The translations under genes were made by a program, and so were the position numbers. The notes below the pieces were generated by a model. The model was given only the letters and a program-made list of their open reading frames with translations, was not told where the DNA came from and did no database searches. Of a DNA stretch of 64,000 nt, positions 25,211 through 32,920 are shown in pieces (positions within the stretch are counted from its first letter, which is position 1; each line of letters opens with the position of its first letter). The stretch is taken from contig JBMNEO010000004.1 in NCBI GenBank assembly GCA_050948825.1, positions 4,748 to 68,747 on the forward strand, in the 5' to 3' direction. Origin of the DNA: DUQX01 sp050948825. GTDB taxonomy: Bacteria; Bacillota; Dethiobacteria; DTU022; UBA8154.

Positions 25211-25249
25211 AAAGGAGGCTGCCGGCGCACTTATTACCGGCAATATCTA
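25211..25249 (+). promoter_or_regulatory. Ribosome site separated from start codon by a hairpin
   Basis: The only strong Shine-Dalgarno (AAAGGAGG, 25211-25218) is 30 bases before ATG 25249. Between them GCCGG (25221-25225) pairs with CCGGC (25237-25241). Folding this stem would reduce the effective spacing to about 9 bases. Confidence 0.5.
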
Positions 25250-26370
25250 TGGAGACAGCAAAATTTGCATTTATTTTGCATCCTTTAACTATTGATGATG
25301 TTTTTAGAAAGTATCGCTTTATGAAGAAATGGCCGGTTCGTTGGGTCGAATCGGCCGTTCGGAAGTTACCTCCTTTAATAACATCCAGGATTACGGGCAT
25401 CTCCTCCCCTTATGGTAATCTGGAGGGCCTGTTTGTAGGTGTTTCCCTTACTTCACGGCAAATGCTGGAGCTTCCGCTGGAGGTAACGCTGCAAAAAATA
25501 ATCGCTGCAGGTAAGAAGGCCGCTCGGGAAGGAGCAAAAATCGTGGGTCTGGGGGCGATGACGGCCGTTGTCGGAGATGGCGGCATTACTATTGCGCGCA
25601 ATCTGGATATAGCCGTTACAACCGGGAACAGCTACACTGTTGCCACTGCCCTGGAAGGCACCCAGAGGGCCACCGAACTGATGGGAATTGACTTGGAGAG
25701 GGCAGAGGTAGCCATCCTGGGAGCGACGGGATCGATTGGAAGTGTATGCGCACGGATTTTGGCCAGAAAAGCAAATTATATGACTTTAATTGCCCGAAAC
25801 ATGCCGCGTATGGAAAAACTTGCGGAGGGTATACTTCAAGATACTGGCCTTGCTGTGAAAGTAACCTCCAATGTCAATGATGCGGTTAGAAAAGCGGATG
25901 TTATTATTGCCGTTTCCAGCGCTGCCGATAGTTTGATCCGTCCGGAAGATCTCAAGCCCGGCGCGGTAGTATGTGATGTCGCCAGGCCTCGCGATGTATC
26001 AGCACAGGTGGCGCAAACCAGAGACGATGTTTTGGTTATCGAAGGAGGGGTAGTTGAAGTCCCCGGAGATGTTGAATTTAATTTTAACTTTGGATTTCCT
26101 CCTAAAACGGCTTATGCCTGCATGGCGGAGACGATGATTCTTGCCCTGGAAAACCGTTTCGAAAATTATTCCCTTGGACGGGAGATGACTGTACGTCAGA
26201 TCGACGAGATTAGCGCACTTGCAGCGAAGCATGGCTTTAAGCTGGCTGGTTTTCGCAGTTTTGAAAGAGCTCTGGACAATGAAGCTATTGAACGGATAAA
26301 GGAAAAAGCCCGTTTAAGGAGATTGGAATTGGGGATTTCTATACCGGCATTTGGCTGCGATCCAAGATAA
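25249..26370 (+). CDS. Acyl-ACP-reductase / shikimate-dehydrogenase-like NAD(P)-binding protein
   Basis: 373 residues. A Rossmann domain in the second half has EVAILGATGSIGSVCARILA, then VIIAVSSAADSLIRPEDLKP and VCDVARPRDVSAQVAQ. The N-terminal half has LEGLFVGVSLTSRQMLELP and GAKIVGLGAMTAVVGDGGIT with a conserved TTGNSYTVATALEG. The pattern resembles long-chain acyl-[ACP] reductases (AAR) and shikimate/quinate dehydrogenase-like proteins. It may reduce an acyl thioester or act on a quinate-like acid; the substrate is unknown. Confidence 0.7.
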   Translation: METAKFAFILHPLTIDDVFRKYRFMKKWPVRWVESAVRKLPPLITSRITGISSPYGNLEGLFVGVSLTSRQMLELPLEVTLQKIIAAGKKAAREGAKIVGLGAMTAVVGDGGITIARNLDIAVTTGNSYTVATALEGTQRATELMGIDLERAEVAILGATGSIGSVCARILARKANYMTLIARNMPRMEKLAEGILQDTGLAVKVTSNVNDAVRKADVIIAVSSAADSLIRPEDLKPGAVVCDVARPRDVSAQVAQTRDDVLVIEGGVVEVPGDVEFNFNFGFPPKTAYACMAETMILALENRFENYSLGREMTVRQIDEISALAAKHGFKLAGFRSFERALDNEAIERIKEKARLRRLELGISIPAFGCDPR

Positions 26371-26376
26371 AAAAAT

Positions 26377-26405
26377 TTGACAAAGATAGAATATCTGTCT
26401 ATAAT
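26377..26405 (+). promoter_or_regulatory. Perfect-consensus sigma-A promoter before greA
   Basis: TTGACA (26377-26382), 17 bases, TATAAT (26400-26405). Both boxes match consensus exactly. Transcription would start near 26412, leaving a leader of about 260 bases before greA that contains the hairpin at 26465-26489. Confidence 0.85.
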
Positions 26406-26464
26406 AAGCTTGCTTGAATCTTTTTTCTCCTGTTATTTATTGCTGAAAGATCTTTGAACCTGGA

Positions 26465-26489
26465 AAGTGCCAAGGCGGACTTGGCACTT
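26465..26489 (+). terminator. Leader hairpin between promoter and greA
   Basis: Perfect 10-bp stem AAGTGCCAAG / CTTGGCACTT with loop GCGGA, followed by ATTCTTACTT. The T-tail is weak. It could terminate the upstream gene, attenuate greA, or end a roughly 80-base small RNA. The rest of 26406-26674 shows no gene. Confidence 0.55.
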
Positions 26490-26674
26490 ATTCTTACTTA
26501 GGCTATCTTAGGCAAATAAGGCAGAATACAAAAAAGGCAGGAGTCCGCATCCATGCATGCAATGACAGCTATGTTCATCCAGAAGAACGTAGTAAGGAAT
26601 AATTATTTTTAAAAACACATATAATTTTCTGCTGAGGCCTATAATTTTTCATCAATTTTAAAGGAGAGAGGTAA

Positions 26675-27148
26675 ATGTCGTCAAAAGAGGTGGTCCTTAC
26701 TCAGAATGGTTTAAGAAAACTGGAGGAAGAGCTTTCTTTTCTTAAGTCTGTGAGAAGGCGGGAGGTGGCTTCCCGTATTAAAACTGCAATTACCTTTGGA
26801 GATTTGAGCGATAACTCTGAGTATGAGGATGCTAAAAACGAGCAGGCTTTTATCGAAGGCAGGATTATTACCCTGGAAAAGATGCTCCGCAATGCCCGTC
26901 TAATTGACCACGACGATATTAATAAGGAAGTAGTAGATTTTGGTTCCACGGTACTTTTACAGGAACAGGAAAGTGGAGAAGAGCTGGAATTCACTATAGT
27001 TGGATCCGCTGAATCCGATCCGCTGAATAATATGATCTCAAATGAGTCACCGGTGGGAAGGGCGATATTTGGTTCTCCTGTAGGAACAGTTGTAGAGGTA
27101 AAAACTCCTGCCGGTATTATGAGGTATAAAATAACGGAGATTAAATAA
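26675..27148 (+). CDS. greA: Transcription elongation factor GreA
   Basis: 157 residues: N-terminal coiled coil (LTQNGLRKLEEELSFLKSVR, FGDLSDNSEYEDAKNEQAFI with the acidic tip DNSEYEDA) and the C-terminal FKBP-like domain (SPVGRAIFGSPVGTVVEVKT). It rescues backtracked RNA polymerase by stimulating transcript cleavage. AAGGAGAGAGG precedes the ATG. Followed 19 bases later by lysS, a common pairing in Firmicutes. Confidence 0.97.
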   Translation: MSSKEVVLTQNGLRKLEEELSFLKSVRRREVASRIKTAITFGDLSDNSEYEDAKNEQAFIEGRIITLEKMLRNARLIDHDDINKEVVDFGSTVLLQEQESGEELEFTIVGSAESDPLNNMISNESPVGRAIFGSPVGTVVEVKTPAGIMRYKITEIK

Positions 27149-27167
27149 ATGGGGGTTAATACATTCT

Positions 27168-28634
27168 ATGTCAGAGGTCCATCACGGTGATGAGTTTTAC
27201 TTCAGGCAAAAAAAAGTAGCGGAACTCAGAGAAAAGGGTGTTGAACCTTACGGCGAAAAATACGAGGTTACTCACCAGGCGGCGGCGGTTATTCAAAATT
27301 ACGCAGGGCTGGAGGATAAGAGTGTAAGTGTTTCAGGGCGGATAACTAGCAAACGGGGACACGGCAAGGCCGCTTTTGCCCATATTCAGGATATGAGCGG
27401 GAAAATTCAACTCTATATCAGGCAGGACCGTGTTGGCGAGGAAGAATACAACTTATATAAGAACCTTGATGTCGGGGATATTATCGGTGCGACCGGAGAA
27501 GTTTTTAAAACGAAAACCGGTGAAATAACGATTAATATCTCCTCTTTTAATCTTTTATCAAAATCGCTGCGGCCGTTGCCGGAAAAATGGCATGGTCTGA
27601 AAGATGTGGAGCTGCGCTACCGTCAGCGGTATGTTGATTTGATCGTGAACCCTGCTGTACGCGAGGTTTTTATTACCCGCAGCAAGGTGATTCAGCACAT
27701 TCGCGAATACTTGAACAGAAAAGGTTTCTTAGAAGTTGAAACTCCGGTAATGCACGGTGTCGCCGGGGGGGCCAGTGCCCGACCATTTGTTACGCATCAC
27801 AACGCGCTTGATATTGATCTTTACCTGAGAATTGCCACCGAGTTGCATTTAAAAAGGCTGGTTGTGGGTGGAATAGAAAAGGTATTTGAGCTGGGAAGGA
27901 TCTTTAGAAATGAAGGGATTTCTACCAACCATAATCCCGAGTTTACTACGGTGGAGATCTACCAAACGAATGCAGATTATGAGGATATGATGAAGCTTAC
28001 TGAAGAACTTGTGGCTTCAGTTGCCGGGGAGATTCTGGGAACCTTGAAAATCAGCTATGGCGGAAAAGAGCTCGATTTGTCACTGCCCTGGCCTCGCCGC
28101 GACCTTCTTGACATTGTCCGGGAGTATACAGGTGTTGATTTTGAGTCTATCCCTGACGATGATGGAGCCAGGCGGGTAGCCCTGCAGAAAGGTCTGGAAC
28201 TTGAAGGTGAAGAAAGCAGGGGGCAGATTATTTTTACCTTTTTTGAAAAATTTTGCGAGGACAGGCTTTGGGGCCCCCTCTTTGTGAAAAAATACCCGGT
28301 AGAAGTGTCGCCGCTGGCCAGGCGTTGCAGTGACGACCCGCGCTATACCTGCCGCTTTGAGACTTTTCTTGCCGGCAAGGAGATTGCAGATGCTTTTACG
28401 GAGCTTATTGATCCTTTTGATCAGCGGGCGCGATTTGAAGCGCAGGTTAAAATGCGTGCTGCCGGCGACGAAGAAGCGCACATGATGGACGAGGATTTTC
28501 TTACTGCGCTGGAATACGGGATGCCGCCAACCGGGGGGCTTGGTATCGGTATCGACAGATTGATCATGATTCTCACCGATTCCCCCTCTATCAGGGATGT
28601 CATTCTCTTCCCCACGATGAGGCCCAGGGAATAA
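27168..28634 (+). CDS. lysS: Lysyl-tRNA synthetase, class II
   Basis: 488 residues. N-terminal OB fold (VSVSGRITSKRGHGKAAFAH), class II motif 2 (FELGRIFRNEGISTNHNPEF) and motif 3 (GLGIGIDRLIMILTDSPSIR). It charges tRNA-Lys. Encoded with greA. Confidence 0.97.
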   Translation: MSEVHHGDEFYFRQKKVAELREKGVEPYGEKYEVTHQAAAVIQNYAGLEDKSVSVSGRITSKRGHGKAAFAHIQDMSGKIQLYIRQDRVGEEEYNLYKNLDVGDIIGATGEVFKTKTGEITINISSFNLLSKSLRPLPEKWHGLKDVELRYRQRYVDLIVNPAVREVFITRSKVIQHIREYLNRKGFLEVETPVMHGVAGGASARPFVTHHNALDIDLYLRIATELHLKRLVVGGIEKVFELGRIFRNEGISTNHNPEFTTVEIYQTNADYEDMMKLTEELVASVAGEILGTLKISYGGKELDLSLPWPRRDLLDIVREYTGVDFESIPDDDGARRVALQKGLELEGEESRGQIIFTFFEKFCEDRLWGPLFVKKYPVEVSPLARRCSDDPRYTCRFETFLAGKEIADAFTELIDPFDQRARFEAQVKMRAAGDEEAHMMDEDFLTALEYGMPPTGGLGIGIDRLIMILTDSPSIRDVILFPTMRPRE

Positions 28635-28689
28635 AAAAATCCTATAATGAATAAGAAAACCCTATTTTTTTATTCCTCTAAAAAATAAA

Positions 28690-28769
28690 GCAGCTGGAAA
28701 CTGTGTAAATGCTAACCTTTTTCAAGGCTGTTTCCTGCATAACGCAGGAGATTTACTTGTTCCAGCTGC
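28690..28769. ncRNA. Candidate structured RNA element between lysS and the next gene
   Basis: GCAGCTGGAA (28690-28699) pairs perfectly with TTCCAGCTGC (28760-28769). Inside, GTAAAT pairs with ATTTAC (28751-28756), CCTT with AAGG, and CCTGC with GCAGG around loop ATAAC. The nested helices suggest a folded multi-branch RNA of 80 bases. On the minus strand the closing stem is followed by TTTATTTTTT. I recognise no riboswitch family; a small MITE with terminal repeats is the alternative. Confidence 0.4.
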
Positions 28770-28844
28770 ATTAATAATATTTACCTACCGCGCATAAATT
28801 ATTCATGGCTAGAAAAAATTTTTTAATTTTTTTAAGGTGATTGC

Positions 28845-29597
28845 ATGTACCCACTCACGCATCTTTATTTTGCTAAAAGAGTGCAGGGTTATCTTGACGA
28901 TCCTGCTGCTCTTGGCAGCATTTTTCCGGATGTACTTATTCTTAGCGGTATTGCCTGGAAAGAAAGCCACACCCTCGGAAATAAGATCTGGCGGCATTTT
29001 CGTGGAAAGGAAAAGGATCTGGTTCACTTTTCTCTGGGAGTTATTACTCACGGCATAGAACCAAAAGGGTTGGACTACTTTAGCGATGAAAAATATAACG
29101 ATTATGAAAGAGGTTATTGCTATGAAAAGGCAAAACCGCTTATCAACAGGGTAGTGGAAGCATGTAATATATCCGCCGAAAACGGCTGGTGGAAAGCCCA
29201 TAACTTCATTGAAATGGGTGTTGAGCTTTATATAAATGAAAAATCCCCGCGGCTATTATCCTTTCTTCAGCAGGTTTTTTACAATACTTCGCTTATCAGG
29301 AAACTCTGCAAGGAATTATCCCCTCTTTTACACCGTGATGCGGATCTTTTAGAGCAGTCCTTACATACTTTTAAAAGTTTTTTTGAAGAAGAACCGCTGG
29401 ATGCCCGGCTGCTTGCTCTGCGCTATCAGCGGCAGATATTTTTTCGTCATAATATTGAATCTATCGATCTGGTTGAAAGCCGGGATATTATTCATAAGGG
29501 AAAAGAACTGGTTGCCTGTGATATAGAAGACTTCTTTTCGGAGGTAAGTGAAAGTGTAAGGCATGTATTGGATGAATTAATAATTGGTTCCCGGTAA
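28845..29597 (+). CDS. Protein with zinc-dependent phospholipase C-like motifs
   Basis: 250 residues from ATG 28845 after AAGGTGATTGC. The N-terminal MYPLTHLYFAKRVQ and the spaced GSIFPDVLILSG, KESHTLG, HFSLGVITHGIEP and AHNFIEMGVELY give a pattern of His/Asp residues like the zinc-dependent phospholipase C/S1-P1 fold. No signal peptide is visible, so it would act in the cytoplasm. The C-terminal half is helical without known motifs. Function is a guess at fold level only. Confidence 0.55.
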   Translation: MYPLTHLYFAKRVQGYLDDPAALGSIFPDVLILSGIAWKESHTLGNKIWRHFRGKEKDLVHFSLGVITHGIEPKGLDYFSDEKYNDYERGYCYEKAKPLINRVVEACNISAENGWWKAHNFIEMGVELYINEKSPRLLSFLQQVFYNTSLIRKLCKELSPLLHRDADLLEQSLHTFKSFFEEEPLDARLLALRYQRQIFFRHNIESIDLVESRDIIHKGKELVACDIEDFFSEVSESVRHVLDELIIGSR

Positions 29598-29664
29598 GGA
29601 TAAAATATGGAAAGGTTGGGGCGAGCGGCCGTTGATACAGCTGATAAAGGTTTGAGGTGAGCAG

Positions 29665-30630
29665 ATGGATTACAGGGTTGGAGTGGATCTGGGTGGGACA
29701 AAGATGCTTCTGGCCCTTGCTGCCGGTGATGAGGGTAAAATAATCAGAATAAAAAAAGTTGCTACAAGGGCAGAGGAAGGGCCGCAGGCGGTTCTCCGTC
29801 GCCTTATCGGTAATATTGAGGAGATCCTTTTTGAAGTGGGGCTGCCCCTCAATAAACTTGAAGGTGTTGGGCTTTGCATCGCAGGTTTTTATGATATTCG
29901 TTCCAGACAGATGATCAGTTCTCCCAATCTTCCCGGTTGGGAGATGTTCCCGCTGGAAAGGGAATTAAAGGAAAAGCTGCATTTGCCGATAATTATAGAG
30001 AATGATGCCAATGCTGCAGCCTACGGGGAATTTGTTTTTGGAGCAGGCAGGGGCACAAAAAATTTCGTTAATATTACCCTTGGGACCGGCATAGGCGGAG
30101 GGATAATCGCAGAAGGGAAAATCTACCGGGGCAGCGGTGGTTTCGCTGGTGAAATAGGGCATCTCAATGTTTTGCTCAATGGTCCGCTTTGCGGTTGTGG
30201 ACGCCGCGGATGCGTGGAAAGCCTTTCCTCGGGTTCTGCTATCGAAAGGGAATGGCGTTTGATTTCCTCGGGAAACTCTTCGCAGCGAGGGATTACTTTG
30301 GAAACAGGCGCCGGGTTGATGGCCAGCCAAATTATTGCTGCTGCCCGTGACGGCAATCCAGATGCTTTAAAAATTGTCGAAAGAGCTGCTTATTATCTCG
30401 GGCTTGCTCTTTCTTATGTGGTAAACATCTTGAACCCCGGGTTGATCGTTGTCGGGGGCGGTCTGGCTGGTTACGGGGATTTTTTTATTGATCGGGCAAG
30501 ATGTTATTTAAATGAGGCTGCAATCGGTCCCTCAGGGAAAATGGTGACTCTGGTTCCTGCCGCACTGGGGGAAGAGGCCGGTGTGAAGGGAATATTGAGG
30601 TTGCTGGATGAAATATTAAAAGAGCGGTAG
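29665..30630 (+). CDS. ROK-family sugar kinase (glucokinase-like)
   Basis: 321 residues. ATP phosphate-1 VGVDLGGTKMLLALA, catalytic ENDANAAAYGEFVFGAGR, GTGIGGGIIAEGKIYRG, GEIGHLNV and the zinc-binding CGCGRRGCVESLSSG are all intact. No N-terminal HTH, so it is a kinase and not a repressor. It probably phosphorylates glucose, which fits the nearby glucan-processing enzymes. GAGGTGAGCAG precedes the ATG. Confidence 0.92.
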   Translation: MDYRVGVDLGGTKMLLALAAGDEGKIIRIKKVATRAEEGPQAVLRRLIGNIEEILFEVGLPLNKLEGVGLCIAGFYDIRSRQMISSPNLPGWEMFPLERELKEKLHLPIIIENDANAAAYGEFVFGAGRGTKNFVNITLGTGIGGGIIAEGKIYRGSGGFAGEIGHLNVLLNGPLCGCGRRGCVESLSSGSAIEREWRLISSGNSSQRGITLETGAGLMASQIIAAARDGNPDALKIVERAAYYLGLALSYVVNILNPGLIVVGGGLAGYGDFFIDRARCYLNEAAIGPSGKMVTLVPAALGEEAGVKGILRLLDEILKER

Positions 30631-30745
30631 CTTTTCCGGGAAAAGAGCTGGTGTCGGAGTAACCTTTTTCTGCATTGTCCGTTATACATAGTAAAGAGAT
30701 TCATATAGTGAGCGCAGGAAAATATGCTGGATTTCACTTCAAATA

Positions 30746-30879
30746 CTGCCTGCCGGAACCATTACAGGTAAATGGTGGTTTTATCAGGGCAGGCAGGAGA
30801 AAGAATGGCGGGAGTAGAATCTTTATAAGCTAAGACCCCAGAATACACCCGAAACGCAATGAGCTTTATTCGGGGTGTA
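30746..30879 (+). promoter_or_regulatory. Structured leader upstream of the sigma-factor operon
   Basis: Two strong stem-loops. CTGCCTGCC (30746-30754) pairs with GGCAGGCAG (30788-30796), enclosing ACCATT/AATGGT. TACACCCGAA (30844-30853) pairs with TTCGGGGTGTA (30869-30879) with one bulged base. The second is followed by ATCAATTTG. No known riboswitch was recognised. The whole 30631-30962 stretch holds no gene. Confidence 0.45.
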
Positions 30880-30962
30880 ATCAATTTGCACCGGGCAAAT
30901 CAGCTCCGGGGCAAGGGGGTTGGTTTCCGCTTAGCACCTAATCCCCTGAAGGAGAGATCCAG

Positions 30963-31523
30963 TTGCCGATAAAAGAAAGGGAGCAGGAGATAGTTTCCAG
31001 GGCCCAGCTCAACCCTGTCTCTTTCGCTCCGCTTTACGATCATTATTTCCCAAAAATATATAACTATATCTATAATAAGGTTCATAATTCGCAGCTGGCT
31101 GAGGATTTAGTATCTGAAACTTTTTATAAGGCGCTGGCCAATATCAAAAAGTTTCAATGGCAGGATCGTTCTTTTGCATGCTGGCTGTATACCATCGCCC
31201 GCAATCAGGTTATTGATCAGTTCCGCAAGCAGGACCCTGTATTGCTCGATAGCAGTAATAACGAGATCACTGCTGAAACGGAGAGCGGCCCGGAGGAGAA
31301 AGTCATCCGGGATGTTGCCAGGGAAGAGCTGCTCAAAGCGATCGGAACACTCAGCCCCGATCAACAGGACGCGTTGTTGCTTCGTTATCAGGAGGACTTG
31401 AGGATTAAGGAAATCGCTGTGATTTTAGGAAAAAATGAAGGGGCGGTAAAAGCACTTTTGTTTCGCGGGTTAAGAAGCTTGCGTAAAAAACTGGAAGGAG
31501 GGGATTTCAATGCCGCAATCTAA
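30963..31523 (+). CDS. RNA polymerase sigma factor, ECF/sigma-70 family
   Basis: 186 residues from TTG 30963 behind AAGGAG with 8-base spacing. Region 2: YNYIYNKVHNSQLAEDLVSE, SFACWLYTIARNQVIDQFRK. Region 4: LSPDQQDALLLRYQEDLRIK, GKNEGAVKALLFRGLRSLRK. Regions 1.1 and 3 are absent, as in ECF factors. The overlapping next gene encodes a membrane protein likely to restrain it. Its regulon is unknown. Confidence 0.9.
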   Translation: MPIKEREQEIVSRAQLNPVSFAPLYDHYFPKIYNYIYNKVHNSQLAEDLVSETFYKALANIKKFQWQDRSFACWLYTIARNQVIDQFRKQDPVLLDSSNNEITAETESGPEEKVIRDVAREELLKAIGTLSPDQQDALLLRYQEDLRIKEIAVILGKNEGAVKALLFRGLRSLRKKLEGGDFNAAI

Positions 31524-32823
31524 TTGGGACAAATCAATAGAAGATCTCTGTTCTTCTGAAAAAGAGATTCAGGAACTGCAGGAGGTTGCATCACTGCTTT
31601 GCGGGATGCAAAAAGCCCAATCCTCTCCTATGTTTAGAGATAACCTCAAAGAGCGGTTAATGGAAAAGGCCGGGGAGGAAGGGAGCCCCACCGTCGGTAA
31701 GAATAGCAGGCTTTTCGAGCTTAAAACTCTGCTATTTAAAAAGAACAGCCTGCTGGGATCGCCCGTTTTTTCCGCTGCGGCTGTTGTACTGATTCTTGTT
31801 GCCGTAACCTTTTTCTATAATCAGAGCCCCACCGTCGATAACCCGGAAATTGCCAACCCATTCGGTCCTCAAGCCCCTGAAACATATATCTCTTCCAGCA
31901 ACCGGCATTCTGAGGAGGGGCAGCTTCCTGAAGGCGGTGGCACCGATATACCTCCCGCAGAAGGGGAAAATGGAGATCAGCCTTCTATTAATGACCCGGT
32001 CGAAGAAGTTCCCGGCAATCAGGAAGTTGTATTAGCCCCAGAAGATCCGGAAGCTCCGGAAGATCCAGAAGAAACAGCACCTGAAACTGGTACCGGAACC
32101 GGCACTCTGAATGATCCGGAACCTGCAGGCCCTGCCGGGCCGGGTAAACCGGGTAATGGTGAAGAAAATACCCTCAAAGAAGAGCCGGAGTTCGAGGCCT
32201 GGAAAAACGGGAAAGTACTGGCGCTGGGTGGAAAGGTGAAGCCGGCATCCGTATATTATAGTGTCAAGAAGGAAGATAATCCCGAACCGGCGGATAATAC
32301 AAGGTGTACGTGGGAGCCGCGGAAGTACCTCTCGTCGGCTCCAGGTGAAGGGGGAACAATAGGTACAGAAGCGTGGGCAAAGGAGATCCTTTTAAACGAA
32401 GGGTTTATGGTAAAAAGCGCAGATCAACTGCAGGTCAATCCTCAGGAAACGCAAAAGGGAATTTATGCGGAGATCATTTATAAAGAACGGAAAAGCGGTG
32501 AACAGAGCCCGGCCCTTATTTTAATCTGTGGTGAAAAAGAGGGGATTTTATCGTATTATTATCAGGAACAGGGCGGATATGCTGAGCCGGGCTTTTATCG
32601 CCTGCTCTCGCCGGCTCAAGCTTTTAAGAACGTAAAGGATTTGCAGTGGTATACCCCTAAGCAGAGAATGTCGTTTTCTTTCCAGGAAGTAAGCCTTACC
32701 TATCACGAATTTGAAGTTGAAGAAAACGGCGGTAAAAAAACGATCACCCTTCCTGCCTACTGTTATGTGGGCACGCCCCTATCAAACAGGGATGCTTTTA
32801 AAGTCTATGTTCCTGCTATCTAA
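31510..32823 (+). CDS. Membrane-anchored anti-sigma-like protein with Pro/Glu-rich linker
   Basis: 437 residues overlapping the sigma gene by 14 bases. Cytoplasmic residues 1-80 (LCSSEKEIQELQEVASLLCG, SPMFRDNLKERLMEKA) resemble DUF5667-type anti-sigma starts. One membrane helix is at about 85-103 (VFSAAAVVLILVAVTFFY). Residues 110-230 are a low-complexity Pro/Glu/Gly linker (PEDPEAPEDPEETAPETGTG). The extracytoplasmic domain of about 200 residues has no known family. The role as an anti-sigma sensing the envelope is inferred from position and topology. Confidence 0.7.
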   Translation: MPQSNWDKSIEDLCSSEKEIQELQEVASLLCGMQKAQSSPMFRDNLKERLMEKAGEEGSPTVGKNSRLFELKTLLFKKNSLLGSPVFSAAAVVLILVAVTFFYNQSPTVDNPEIANPFGPQAPETYISSSNRHSEEGQLPEGGGTDIPPAEGENGDQPSINDPVEEVPGNQEVVLAPEDPEAPEDPEETAPETGTGTGTLNDPEPAGPAGPGKPGNGEENTLKEEPEFEAWKNGKVLALGGKVKPASVYYSVKKEDNPEPADNTRCTWEPRKYLSSAPGEGGTIGTEAWAKEILLNEGFMVKSADQLQVNPQETQKGIYAEIIYKERKSGEQSPALILICGEKEGILSYYYQEQGGYAEPGFYRLLSPAQAFKNVKDLQWYTPKQRMSFSFQEVSLTYHEFEVEENGGKKTITLPAYCYVGTPLSNRDAFKVYVPAI

Positions 32824-32865
32824 AGAAGAATAGAAAGCAGGAACAAAGAGTTGAAAATTTATAAT

Positions 32866-32891
32866 AAAAAATGGCCTAAAGGCCATTTTTT
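32866..32891. terminator. Bidirectional terminator
   Basis: AAAAAATGGCC-TAAA-GGCCATTTTTT is a perfect palindrome with A- and T-tracts on both sides. It separates the convergent anti-sigma-like and GH57 genes. Confidence 0.9.
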
Positions 32892-32920
32892 ATTATTCGT
32901 CTATGTACTTCAACATTTCA

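Noticed and set aside
30844..30962. Known riboswitch (c-di-GMP, c-di-AMP, cobalamin) before the sigma factor
   Set aside because: The conserved core sequences of these classes are not present; only generic stems are seen.
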